DNA from: Streptococcus thoraltensis DSM 12221 | GTDB taxonomy: Bacteria > Bacillota > Bacilli > Lactobacillales > Streptococcaceae | NCBI RefSeq assembly: GCF_000380145.1 | Contig: NZ_KB904586.1 | Location: forward strand, 161,937 to 225,936 | DNA length: 64,000 nucleotides | Direction: 5' to 3' | Shown: one piece after another, positions 18,385-26,283 of the stretch | Position numbering within the stretch: the first letter of the stretch is position 1 | Layout of the letters: each line of letters begins with the position of its first letter | Notes under the pieces: generated by a model | The model's input: only the letters and a program-made list of their open reading frames with translations | The model's database searches: none | What the model was told of the DNA's origin: nothing | Made by a program: the position numbers and the translations under genes

Positions 18385-19788
18385 TCAAAGCAAGTCTGAA
18401 CCTGTACCTTTCACTTCGTGCGGTACAGGCTCAGATTGCTTTTTTTGAATGACTTTTCCTATTTCTCCTAAGAAATCATACCTTTTTGGTACAAGGGGTG
18501 TATAAAACTCACTAATCACACTTTTTCCTGTATCCACATAACCTCTTCCCTTGATGGGTTTTAAGAAAAATTGTTTTTGTGTATCGCTTCCAAACATCAT
18601 ACCGAAGCCCATTTCAGACATACGACCCAAAGCCACACGGAAGTTAAAGTTATCTCGAATACCATCACTAAAATATTTTGCGTCTGGACGCTGACAGGCA
18701 AGAATTAAAAAGAAGCCTGCTTGTCGTCCGAGCATAACAATTTGTTTGAGTTTATTCATAACTTGTGCACTATCACGACCTAACATATCCATCATCGCCA
18801 CATATTCATCAAAAATCAGGAAGTTCGCAGGTAGACCAAGATACGCATAATTTTCTCCTGTTTTGTAGTTCGGGTGTTGCTTCATGGTTTCACTACGGGC
18901 AATCATATCGTCGTAAAATTGACTAATACATGCCAGCATATCGTCTTTACGGTAATAGACATTATCTATGACCGCTCCTAAGTCTGCCAAATCAGCATTT
19001 TTAGGGTCGAGAATATAAAGCTTCGCATTTGTATGCAGGAGAGATTCAATCAATGTGAGAATAAAATAGGATTTTCCACTACCCGTGCCCCCAGCAATTA
19101 ACATGTGAGGGAGAGAATCAAACTCCCAATAGACCGATTCCATCAATTTGACACGTCCATCTTGAGCTACCACATCTTCAATGCCAATTCGATTGCCAAT
19201 GGTGTCATAAAGTAGAACATACTCTACATAAGAATCTTTCAACGTTTTTTCCACTAATTCACAATACAAGCCTGTTTCTAGTTTGTTTTCTAAGTGCAAG
19301 AGCTGATCTTGATATTTCCCTAAAGTGATTTCTACATGAATATGGATCAGTCCATCTTTCATTCGGTAATACATTTTAGGAAAATGGCGGATTCGTTGTT
19401 TGGTTTTCTTGCTGGATAAGTCTTTAAAGAATCCCTCTGATTGAGTTTCTTCGGCTTCATACCAATGGTTTTCTAAAATCATACGAGCTAACTTTTGACG
19501 GTGCTCTAACTGTTTTATAGAATCTATGCGATAGTGATAATAGAGCCAGCTGATGAGTCCGCATACAAAAAAAGCAGTGAGAATACTGCTCCAAAAGTAT
19601 GGCGTATGCAGTTGATAGAAAAATGTATCTAACTGAACTGTTTGCCAATTCACCGATTGTAACGTTCTCCAATGAAAAGGGAGTAGAACGACTAGAAAAA
19701 CTATCAGCAATGAAATCAGCACAAAATGATAGACCAAGTCCTTATCGTTGGCTTTGATTCGCTTTCCTCTGTCATGAAGCAATGGCAT
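18385..19788 (-). CDS. tcpA: Coupling protein TcpA (Orf21, FtsK/SpoIIIE family)
   Basis: 467 residues; the start ATG at 19788 follows GGAGG by six bases. Two N-terminal membrane helices (about residues 18-38 and 60-85) anchor an FtsK-type motor with Walker A (AGGTGSGKSYFIL, about residue 232) and Walker B (NFLIFDEYVAMMD). It docks the MobT-DNA complex and pumps DNA to the channel. Full length relative to Tn916 Orf21. Upstream, a Mom-like gene separates it from orf22. Confidence 0.95.
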   Translation of the reverse strand: MPLLHDRGKRIKANDKDLVYHFVLISLLIVFLVVLLPFHWRTLQSVNWQTVQLDTFFYQLHTPYFWSSILTAFFVCGLISWLYYHYRIDSIKQLEHRQKLARMILENHWYEAEETQSEGFFKDLSSKKTKQRIRHFPKMYYRMKDGLIHIHVEITLGKYQDQLLHLENKLETGLYCELVEKTLKDSYVEYVLLYDTIGNRIGIEDVVAQDGRVKLMESVYWEFDSLPHMLIAGGTGSGKSYFILTLIESLLHTNAKLYILDPKNADLADLGAVIDNVYYRKDDMLACISQFYDDMIARSETMKQHPNYKTGENYAYLGLPANFLIFDEYVAMMDMLGRDSAQVMNKLKQIVMLGRQAGFFLILACQRPDAKYFSDGIRDNFNFRVALGRMSEMGFGMMFGSDTQKQFFLKPIKGRGYVDTGKSVISEFYTPLVPKRYDFLGEIGKVIQKKQSEPVPHEVKGTGSDLL

Positions 19789-19809
19789 AAAAATCCTCCT
19801 TTCCATCTA

Positions 19810-20583
19810 TCAAAATAATTGTGTATTGTAGATACGAGCCTGTTTATCAAAAGTTGGTTGAGAAATGGCTTCATATTTCCGATAAGCGATTCGCTTTTCA
19901 AAGCGTAAATCTTTTTCTTTCGGATAATAATGACGTCGATAGAGCGTGTGTCCTAACAGTTTTTTCGCTTCTTTTGTCAACGGATAGAGATAGCGAAACA
20001 TGCGTCCATTGATTTTCTCAATCCCTTTGTATTCGCAAAATGCCTGGGAAAGCCAATGCTTTTTCTCTACCTGTTCAAAACGAGCATTTTCCTCTAATAA
20101 AAGGCGAGCACTTCGAGGGTGTATCTTTTCCCATGACTGTTTATCACGATAGACACTTGTCTTGAAATACCCGCAGTAAAAGAAGTTGGACGCTTGATAG
20201 ACATAGCCACATTTTCCCTCAATTCCATCTGCCAATGTATATAAAAAATGACAGTCCGTATGTTCTTTCAACCACTTAATTAGAGCTGAAAGAGCTTGAC
20301 TGCCAAAATAATTGGTTTGATTCATTTCTGGAAGAAAACACATCTTTCCAATTTCTAAATAATCTGTGGTTTGAAGGGAACTGTCGGGAAAGAGTTTGCG
20401 TATGGTTTGTAGGGGTTGCGTACCCCAGCCTAATTCCACAACGCCTAATAATTTTTCTTCTGAAAAAATCCCTAGAAAGTATTTACACAATCTAGGGAGT
20501 ATCTTTGAATAATGGTATTGCCGAATAAAAGAAATGGCTTCATCTTTCGGAATTTCTTTCAAAATCAATGGTGTGTTTGTCAT
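19810..20583 (-). CDS. Mom-like GNAT-fold DNA adenine modification protein
   Basis: 257 residues; the ATG at 20583 follows AGGTG by about six bases, and a GTG at 20592 is an alternative. Features shared with the Mom family of adenine-modifying proteins include IRQYHYSKILPRL near the N-terminus, LLGVVELGWGTQP, LEIGKMCFLPEM and ADGIEGKCGYVYQASNFFYCG, on a GNAT-like fold. Mu Mom modifies adenines and makes DNA resistant to many restriction enzymes. It lies between orf22 and tcpA, close to oriT. It is absent from Tn916 itself. Assignment is from family pattern; the chemistry is not shown by the sequence. Confidence 0.65.
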   Translation of the reverse strand: MTNTPLILKEIPKDEAISFIRQYHYSKILPRLCKYFLGIFSEEKLLGVVELGWGTQPLQTIRKLFPDSSLQTTDYLEIGKMCFLPEMNQTNYFGSQALSALIKWLKEHTDCHFLYTLADGIEGKCGYVYQASNFFYCGYFKTSVYRDKQSWEKIHPRSARLLLEENARFEQVEKKHWLSQAFCEYKGIEKINGRMFRYLYPLTKEAKKLLGHTLYRRHYYPKEKDLRFEKRIAYRKYEAISQPTFDKQARIYNTQLF

Positions 20584-20592
20584 AAGCAACAC

Positions 20593-20970
20593 CTATTTTT
20601 CACTTTCGGACGCTTCTTTTTTATATTTCTGATGAGGTTTTGTCTGTCCTTTTAATACAAGATCGTCTGCTTTCACGTACCAATCAACGTCTGCCCCTCG
20701 AAAAGTAGCCGTCGCTACGGTATCTGCCACAGGATTGATTAATTCCACTTCTGCGTTGTAGTCAAATTCTTTCAAAGGAACAGAAGCGGGGATACTGACT
20801 TGTATCATGCGTCCTTGTCCTTTTGATTTTAAGTCATAGGTACGTTCTTTAATTTCTTCGGAAACCGAACCATCTTCATTTTGAATACGAACCTCACGAC
20901 GTAAAGCGGAAAATTTCAATGTGCCAAATGTCTGGTCTTTTTCAATCACAATACCTTCTGCTAATCTCAT
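20593..20970 (-). CDS. orf22: Conjugation protein Orf22 (DUF961)
   Basis: 125 residues of the DUF961 family, found near the beginning of Tn916-type transfer operons. A predominantly beta fold is expected; an acidic/basic tail ends it. It lies 20 bases downstream of the related orf23 and nine bases upstream of the Mom-like gene. Function is not established; the family has been linked to processing of circular ICE DNA. Confidence 0.88.
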   Translation of the reverse strand: MRLAEGIVIEKDQTFGTLKFSALRREVRIQNEDGSVSEEIKERTYDLKSKGQGRMIQVSIPASVPLKEFDYNAEVELINPVADTVATATFRGADVDWYVKADDLVLKGQTKPHQKYKKEASESEK

Positions 20971-20990
20971 ATTTTTTCACCTTTCCTTTC

Positions 20991-21305
20991 TTAAGCTTTC
21001 ACCATATCGTCTGCGTGCATAATGTAATTGGTAAATCCTCTATTGCCAATTTTATAACCTTCTGCGGTAATACGTGGGTTGATGAGTCTGACTTTTTCGT
21101 CGGATTCAAAATGTTTCTCGCCAGCTTCGGAGGGAAGAATGACAACAATATCATCTGCTCGTTGAATCGTTGAGTATAAATTGTAGCTACGAGAGAGAAT
21201 AGTTGGTCTGCCATTGACTCGACGTTGTTCAATATTCCCTTCACCAGCATATTCTAATTGACCAAATGTTTTTTCCATATTGGGAATGACATATTTTAAT
21301 TCCAT
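20991..21305 (-). CDS. orf23: Conjugation protein Orf23 (DUF961)
   Basis: 104 residues, a second DUF961 protein (MELKYVIPNMEKTFGQLEY at the start) and the first gene of the leftward transfer operon. A good GGAA-type ribosome site precedes it. There is no orf24-like gene to its right before attR. In the circular form transcription from the int end would enter the operon here. Confidence 0.88.
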   Translation of the reverse strand: MELKYVIPNMEKTFGQLEYAGEGNIEQRRVNGRPTILSRSYNLYSTIQRADDIVVILPSEAGEKHFESDEKVRLINPRITAEGYKIGNRGFTNYIMHADDMVKA

Positions 21306-21600
21306 AAGTGTATCGTTCCTTTCTCACATAAAATATTTTTGGCTTACTTTATTCATTTAAAAATTTGTTAGTATCACAACCTTTCAAAGCATAAAAAATA
21401 GACGCTCATTATGAACGTCTATCATTTAAATGAATATTGAGTTTAGAATTCCATTTCGAATTTAATCAGGTCTGCTTAGGTGCAAATACTGCACTTTTAT
21501 TGCACTTTTTATTTTTTTAAATATAATTTATTCGATTTTATACGTTTCCAAAATCCTTGATATTACAGCATTTTCGCTTATATGCCATACCCTTAAAACA
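21306..21600. other. Right end of the ICE, non-coding
   Basis: No gene. A hairpin at 21398-21422 (ATAGACG/CGTCTAT) is followed on the minus strand by TTTTTTAT, and could stop transcription entering from the chromosome. The 23-base terminal repeat copy is at 21488-21510. Confidence 0.6.
21488..21510 (+). repeat. Right-end copy of the terminal direct repeat
   Basis: It is identical over 23 bases to 1059-1081 and contains two TGCACTTTT units. It lies about 90 bases inside attR, whereas the left copy lies about 60 bases inside attL. Confidence 0.65.
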
Positions 21601-21612
21601 GAGTGGGAATAG
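21601..21612 (+). other. attR of the ICE
   Basis: GAGTGGGAATAG is the second copy of the guaA 3'-terminal sequence. The sequence beyond it continues with the original guaA downstream region. Confidence 0.9.
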
Positions 21613-21626
21613 AGGTAATAAGTATA

Positions 21627-21661
21627 AAAAGCCTAGAAAATCAATATTTCTAAGGCTTTTT
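21627..21661 (+). terminator. Original guaA terminator, displaced by the ICE
   Basis: AAAAGCCTAGAAA and TTTCTAAGGCTTTT form a hairpin with flanking A and T runs, 15 bases after attR. Before insertion it would have followed the guaA stop directly. Confidence 0.75.
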
Positions 21662-21798
21662 GATTTGTTCTAACAACAATTTAGCAACAAAAACAGATTA
21701 TTTTTTTATCAACTTACTTACGTTGAGGACTCCTTTTTTCGTTCAACAGATACGCTAGTCAAACCTCAAAAAGGAGTTTCAATAACTTAAAATTGTGA

Positions 21799-21804
21799 TA
21801 TAAT
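21799..21804 (+). promoter_or_regulatory. Promoter of the Fst-type toxin mRNA
   Basis: TGATATAAT is an extended -10 box, with TTTCAA 16 bases upstream as a weak -35. The 5' leader that follows can pair CTCCA (21819-21823) with TGGAG (21839-21843), hiding the Shine-Dalgarno sequence as in the Fst upstream helix. Confidence 0.65.
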
Positions 21805-21851
21805 AATGCCTGTCGCAACTCCACTAACGAACTTGGTCTGGAGGTGAGTTT

Positions 21852-21965
21852 TTGCTAATCTTCGTTACAGTTATTCTAGCACCTTTACTTATTACAATCA
21901 TAGGTAATGTCGTTTCTGAGTGGATAGTCAGAAACTGGCTAGAAAAAGGCGACAAAGACAAATAA
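21852..21965 (+). CDS. Fst/Ldr-family type I toxin peptide
   Basis: A 37-residue peptide starting at a TTG five to eight bases after GGAGGTGA. It begins MLIFVTVILAPLLITIIG and ends in a charged tail LEKGDKDK, with Trp residues in between. The single hydrophobic helix with an AP pair and a charged C-terminus is the Fst signature. Fst peptides act at the membrane. A direct repeat, an overlapping terminator and a convergent antisense promoter complete the locus. It lies in island debris between the ICE and serB. The frame has no lesions, so it may be active. Confidence 0.8.
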   Translation: MLIFVTVILAPLLITIIGNVVSEWIVRNWLEKGDKDK

Positions 21966-21989
21966 CCTGAGTCCGATAACTTGCATATT

Positions 21990-22060
21990 GGACAAAAGAA
22001 AATACCAGAGGTGGAGCTCTGGTATTTTTATTTTTGCCAAGACTTCGTTACAGTTCTTGC
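21990..22060 (-). ncRNA. Fst-type antitoxin RNA II
   Basis: Predicted antisense RNA of roughly 65-70 bases. On the minus strand TTGACA (22090-22095) and GATAAT (22067-22072) are 17 bases apart. The RNA would cross the repeat CTTCGTTACAGTT (22043-22055, copy of 21860-21872 at the toxin start) and end in the shared terminator. Complementarity at the repeat and the terminator is how RNA II blocks toxin translation in the par/Fst system. Ends are inferred. Confidence 0.7.
22001..22033. terminator. Bidirectional terminator shared by toxin mRNA and RNA II
   Basis: AATACCAGAG and CTCTGGTATT enclose a six-base loop. T residues follow on the plus strand (TTTTTATTTTT) and the minus strand continues with TTTCTTTTG. 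It serves both convergent transcripts. Confidence 0.8.
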
Positions 22061-22084
22061 ACAATTATTATCACAAAAATTAAA

Positions 22085-23015
22085 TCACTTGTCAAATGTT
22101 AACGTATGTTGATTGCCATTAAACTTGCTTTGTCTAACATTATCTTCCGTCACTACGACTTGACCTGTCATGCGACTAGCGACTTCTTTCCTGCATTAAG
22201 ACGAAGATGGGAGTATGTACCTAGCGTTGTCTTAATATCAGCATGTCCTAAGTGATTTTGCATTTCTAAATCATTCATTCCAAGAGATAAGATAAAACTA
22301 GCGTGAGAGTGCCGTAAATCATGTATACGGATAGATTTTATCCCTGCATAGTCGCTATGTGCTTTTAATACACGGTTTAACGTCGATTTTACAAGTGGAC
22401 TATCTGCCAAAGAAAATACAAACTTACATTTTCCTATTTGCGATTGTGCTTGCTTCCAGAATTTCAAATGTTCCAAAATATCATCATCAAGATAGAGCAG
22501 TCTAATACCTGAAGTGGATTTTGTATCTGTAATATACCATTCTTTCTGATTTTTATAATACATTGAACAATCTATCAATACCGTACCATTATCAAAATCA
22601 ATCTTTGTCCACTCAATAGCTTGTAATTCACTGATACGAACACCTGTCATAAAGAAAAACCAAAACGTTGTAAAGTATAATAAATCATAAATATTAGACT
22701 TATCAAATGTGCTAATAAATTTCTGAAACTCCTCAACTGTCCAAAAATCAACTTTGGGACGCTCTTTTTTGATATTTCCAACCTGTTTAGCAAGGTTATT
22801 TGATAACATACCTAATTTTACTGCTAAATCCAAAACCTGTTGTCATATCTGATGTACGGAGCGAATATAGTTATTAGACAGCCCCTCAAGAAACATATCA
22901 TGCTGCACTGTTTAACATGAGGAGCAAGAATTCCTGATAGCTGCATTTTTTCAAAATATGTCAATCGTTTAAATGTTGAACGTGTCAGTTTGAAATATTC
23001 GTCAACTAAAAATGT
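22085..23015 (-). pseudogene. Decayed tyrosine integrase of an older guaA-site element
   Basis: An integrase related to the intact ICE integrase but broken. The longest intact piece (22168-22833) covers the catalytic domain with TGVRISEL, HDLRHSHASF and TLGTYSHL. Upstream, homologous sequence continues in the same frame through a TGA (DMFLEGLSNNYIRSV then stop) and through a frame change into LTRSTFKRLTYFEK. Downstream, a lost base near 22190 puts the natural C-terminus (SRMTGQVVVTEDN ... TFDK, stop at 22085) out of frame. It is the residue of an earlier island next to guaA. Confidence 0.85.
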
Positions 23016-23037
23016 CAGTTTGACATAAGGAGCAATT

Positions 23038-23375
23038 ATGGCAACATTTACTGAACGCTTAAAAGAGTTAAGACAAAAAATAACCTCACTCAAAAAGAGT
23101 TGGTTGAAATTTTAGGAATATCGCAAGGCTCTTATGCTAATTGGGAAAAGGGAAAAAGAGAACTCAATCTTTCCCGACTCGGTGATATAGCGATTTATTT
23201 CGACATAAGTATAGATTATCTTACTGGAAAAATAGATAAAGAATATGGGGAGGTGAATATACAAGAATTGGAACAAAAGTCTGAGGAAAAAATTGAGAAA
23301 ATTATACAAGACGTGATATCTAGCATGCTGACTATACTTAAAGTTGGGAGATTAAAAGGAATTCCTAAATCATAA
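23038..23375 (+). pseudogene. Frameshifted XRE (CI-like) repressor
   Basis: The gene starts at ATG 23038 after AAGGAG (MATFTERLKELRQK). A lost A in the run near 23074-23080 shifts the frame. Restoring one A joins it to NLTQKELVEILGISQGSYA, a typical helix-turn-helix, and on to the stop at 23375. It is divergent from the dead integrase, as in prophages and islands with an int-repressor pair. The break probably disabled lysogeny control of that element. Confidence 0.8.
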
Positions 23376-23572
23376 ATGCTTAAAATCTTTGACACTAGTG
23401 AACATAAAGAGATCTTCCACCGCATTGAGACATTGATAAATAAAGTATACAACTAACACCAATTCAACACCAAAAAATAAAACAATCGAATATACATTCA
23501 ATTATTCAGAACGTACACAAAACCCTCTTAAACATGAAGATATTGAGGAATTGATTTTTATATTATTGAGCA

Positions 23573-23620
23573 ATAAAAGTCTTAGAAATCCTGTTATATC
23601 AGTGCTTCTAAGACTTTTAT
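23573..23620. terminator. Bidirectional terminator between island remnant and serB
   Basis: ATAAAAGTCTTAGAA and TTCTAAGACTTTTAT are perfect 15-bp arms with A/T runs on both sides. It ends serB (minus) and the island (plus). The 200 bases before it hold only a 26-codon fragment and no recognised gene. Confidence 0.8.
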
Positions 23621-23675
23621 TATACAGAAAAAAGATTGCAGACAACGCCAGTTTTGAGGTGTGGGGTATCATTCA

Positions 23676-24320
23676 CTAATTATTATGCTCCAACACCCCA
23701 ACCACCTCATACAGATCTGGTTTGTCTATGTGGTAAGGGGCTTCTTCTCTTACAATTGGTTTGGCGCAGAAGGCAATTCCGATACCTGCTTTTTTAATCA
23801 TGGGAAGATCATTTGCCCCGTCTCCCATAGCGATTGTTTGAGAAAGATCAAGTTGATTTTCTGCAGCCCATTCTTGCAGTTTGGCAACCTTGGTTTCTTT
23901 AGTTACGACGTCACCATCCGTTTTTCCGGTCAAATACCCATCAACAACTTCTAAGCGATTAGCTTTGACATAGTCAATCCCGAGCTCTTGAGCCAGACCA
24001 TCAACCGTCTCATGAAAGCCTCCTGACACTAGCCCCACCTTGTAGCCACGTGCATGCAATTCTTCAACCAATTCCTTGGCCCCCTGATTGAAGTGAATCT
24101 TACCATAAACCCTATCGAAAATAGATTCAGGCAAGCCCTTCAGTAAAGCGACACGCTCTGCCAATGCTTCTTTAAAATCCAGTTCTCCACGCATGGCGCG
24201 TTCGGTAATGTCAGCAACCTGTTCGCCGACACCTGCTTCCTCACCCAATAAATCGATGACTTCTTCTTTGACCAGAGTTGAATCAACATCCATGACTAAA
24301 AGTCCCTTGACCATTTTCAT
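23676..24320 (-). CDS. serB: Phosphoserine phosphatase
   Basis: 214 residues of the HAD superfamily. It removes phosphate from phosphoserine in the last step of serine synthesis, in the cytoplasm. Motif I is MDVDSTLV (nucleophile Asp near residue 11), motif II is in GLVSGGFHETV, and motif IV is AMGDGANDLPM. GGAGG precedes the start by seven bases. It is the first intact chromosomal gene after the guaA insertion site, transcribed toward it. Confidence 0.95.
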   Translation of the reverse strand: MKMVKGLLVMDVDSTLVKEEVIDLLGEEAGVGEQVADITERAMRGELDFKEALAERVALLKGLPESIFDRVYGKIHFNQGAKELVEELHARGYKVGLVSGGFHETVDGLAQELGIDYVKANRLEVVDGYLTGKTDGDVVTKETKVAKLQEWAAENQLDLSQTIAMGDGANDLPMIKKAGIGIAFCAKPIVREEAPYHIDKPDLYEVVGVLEHNN

Positions 24321-24910
24321 AGCATAACCTCCATTTTTTCACTTATTGTACAAGAAGCTTGCTACAATAGCAAGTCTGAACATAATCGCAGTATCCATAA
24401 TCCTTTTTCAAAGAAGATTTTTATTTTTTTAGAAAGATTCAGTAAACATTTACGAAAAAAATATTGGAAAATTCCGTGTCCAAGCATTTACCGACAAGAA
24501 TCAAGCAATAGCAAAGCATCGCTAAAATCCACAATGGATTTGATAGTGTCATCCGTTGTTTATGTCGAAACCTAAGTATTAAGAACCGGTCTAAAATAGT
24601 CAATGCTAACAGCCGATATTGATACCAGTAGTATCGTAGAGGTTTTTAAAGAAGCTTTCAATAAGAAAAAACAAAAAGCGATTAAACGAGGTGTCCTATT
24701 CGCCAACTTTGTGACACTACTTATGTTTATTCAAAATTCTTTAACGCATGTAAAAAAAGAAAAACTATCAGTCCCTGAATGATTGGGAATAGCCTTAGTG
24801 GTGCTACCATATTTGGAAGCGTTAGAACTGCACTTGCTGATGATAATGCTTCCAAAGATAAAAATAAAAGGGGTTGGAAAATAGCCTCCAAAACCCTTTA
24901 TTCTTATTTT
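24321..24910. other. Gene-poor region with a possible remnant ORF
   Basis: 590 bases without a recognised gene. A 59-codon frame at 24603-24782 (plus; begins MLTADIDTSSIVEVFKEAFN, Lys-rich, with a hydrophobic patch) is followed in frame after a TGA by further hydrophobic codons. It looks like the debris of a small membrane protein, but I cannot name it. Confidence 0.4.
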
Positions 24911-25125
24911 ATAGTCAAATGAATTACTCCTTCAGAACAAGGAACAAAAAAGACACCGGACAGTGCTTGATACTCTTTGAAAAGCAAAAGCAGACCTTAT
25001 TGACTTGATGTGATGACCTTCAGTTCTATCTGCAGAGGCGCCGCTTAGTCTCCTTTTGATTTTCATTGAGTATGAATATGACAAGTCGAAAGTGTTGATG
25101 TATCAAAGTTAATTCAAAAGACTAT
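24911..25125 (+). repeat. MITE-like repeat, copy 1
   Basis: 215 bp with outer ends ATAGTCAAATGAATTA and TAATTCAAAAGACTAT. Inner inverted sequences GATACTCTTTGAAAAG and TTTTCATTGAGTATG lie within. It stops four bases before the end of the DUF2974 gene. Confidence 0.85.
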
Positions 25126-25129
25126 AAGA

Positions 25130-26278
25130 TTATAATTGGTTGAATTTAGCTAGAATGCTGGATAAGTTAGTTTTTTCTGACTTCACTGTGCTGCTTCGAT
25201 AAGCTTGAATAAATAAATTAAATGCTTTAGCAAAGACTCGTTTTTGTTTGGGGGATAATCTTCGGTAAACTTCAAAATATTTTGCCATTTCCAGAGGTTT
25301 CTTCGCAGAGAAATCATTAAGACTGGTAACACCACTGGCAATCAATTGATCAAACAAGAGATCAAATAAGTTTTTCAGCTCATAATGGGACAAACTCTTA
25401 TTCCAAATCGCAAATGTTTTTTCAAGTTTTCGACTCATTGGAGATAATTGTGTGACGGTTTCAAAGTCGTTTTTTTCTAAATCTATCGCCCAATTCAACA
25501 TGGGGTGTTGCCCCATGCCCCTATCCTTAGAGGCTACAATTATTGGCTTTCTATCGGATTCCAACATGACACCGACTACTGACTCAAACGGTTTAATGGC
25601 AACAATCTTAGACCTAATAGCCAGATAACTTTCTGATTGTAGAAAGCTTGGACGAAAGCCGGGAGCATCATACATATAAATGAGAGTAATCCTATCTTGC
25701 AGTTTTTTTGGTAAATGCGCAGCTGCATAAACAGCTAAATTTCCACCTTTGGAGTGTCCCGAAACAAGTACTTGTCCGGACAAGCTTGGAAGGATTTCCT
25801 TTAAATAAATAGATGCTGCACGTTGTGCAGGAATTTCCCGCATATAAGTTAATTTAAAATCTTCTTTCCAGCCAATCAAGCTATCATCCGTTCCACGAAA
25901 AACCAGTTGATGAAACTTTTCTTCTGGTATGGAAAAGACCATGGCTGCAAATTGACGTTCAAACTCAGTGTTAACATCATTGACATAATGACTAATGGTT
26001 ACATTCTTATATCGTTTGCTATTGAGCACCGCTTCAAAAAGGCCGATACGTTCTTTGGTGTCTAGAAAAGTGAATGGAATGTCTTTTTTGGATTGCTGAA
26101 ATAGTAGAGCCAAATCATTGATGACAACGAACTCCTTTTGCTTGAGTTCCTTGGATAAATGTTCGATGATTGATAGATAGCCCAATTCATTAAATAAGGC
26201 AAAATCTAAACTGGTCAGGGCTTTTTCAGAAAATGATGTCTGCCCTATAGTTGCGACATAATCTAAAAGATTCTTCAT
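25130..26278 (-). CDS. DUF2974 (Mbeg1-like) alpha/beta-hydrolase family protein
   Basis: 382 residues, conserved in streptococci. A lipase-type nucleophile elbow GHSKGGNLAVYAA lies at about residues 178-190, with a preceding FRGTDDSLIGWKEDF segment as in class 3 lipase-like proteins. It has no signal peptide, so it is probably cytoplasmic; the substrate is unknown. The gene follows a GNAT gene by five bases and is likely co-transcribed with it. A MITE-like repeat abuts its 3' end, and its last codons may have been altered by the insertion. Confidence 0.8.
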   Translation of the reverse strand: MKNLLDYVATIGQTSFSEKALTSLDFALFNELGYLSIIEHLSKELKQKEFVVINDLALLFQQSKKDIPFTFLDTKERIGLFEAVLNSKRYKNVTISHYVNDVNTEFERQFAAMVFSIPEEKFHQLVFRGTDDSLIGWKEDFKLTYMREIPAQRAASIYLKEILPSLSGQVLVSGHSKGGNLAVYAAAHLPKKLQDRITLIYMYDAPGFRPSFLQSESYLAIRSKIVAIKPFESVVGVMLESDRKPIIVASKDRGMGQHPMLNWAIDLEKNDFETVTQLSPMSRKLEKTFAIWNKSLSHYELKNLFDLLFDQLIASGVTSLNDFSAKKPLEMAKYFEVYRRLSPKQKRVFAKAFNLFIQAYRSSTVKSEKTNLSSILAKFNQL

Positions 26279-26283
26279 TGCTA

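Larger units (their letters stand above)
989..21612. mobile_element. Tn5801/Tn916-family ICE carrying tet(M), inserted in the 3' end of guaA
   Basis: The element is about 20.6 kb. It is bounded by GAGTGGGAGTAG (989-1000) and GAGTGGGAATAG (21601-21612), which match at 11 of 12 positions. The integrase lies next to attL. Gene order is int, xis-like, orf8, orf7, orf9, KTR, tet(M), orf12-17, HEPN gene, ardA, Abi gene, orf19, a 90-codon gene, mobT, oriT, tcpA, Mom-like, orf22, orf23. This is the Tn916 backbone with a Tn5801-type integrase. Tn5801 is known to use the guaA 3' end, whereas Tn916 has a different integrase and loose AT-rich targets. All transfer genes look full length, so the element may be mobile. 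Confidence 0.95.
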
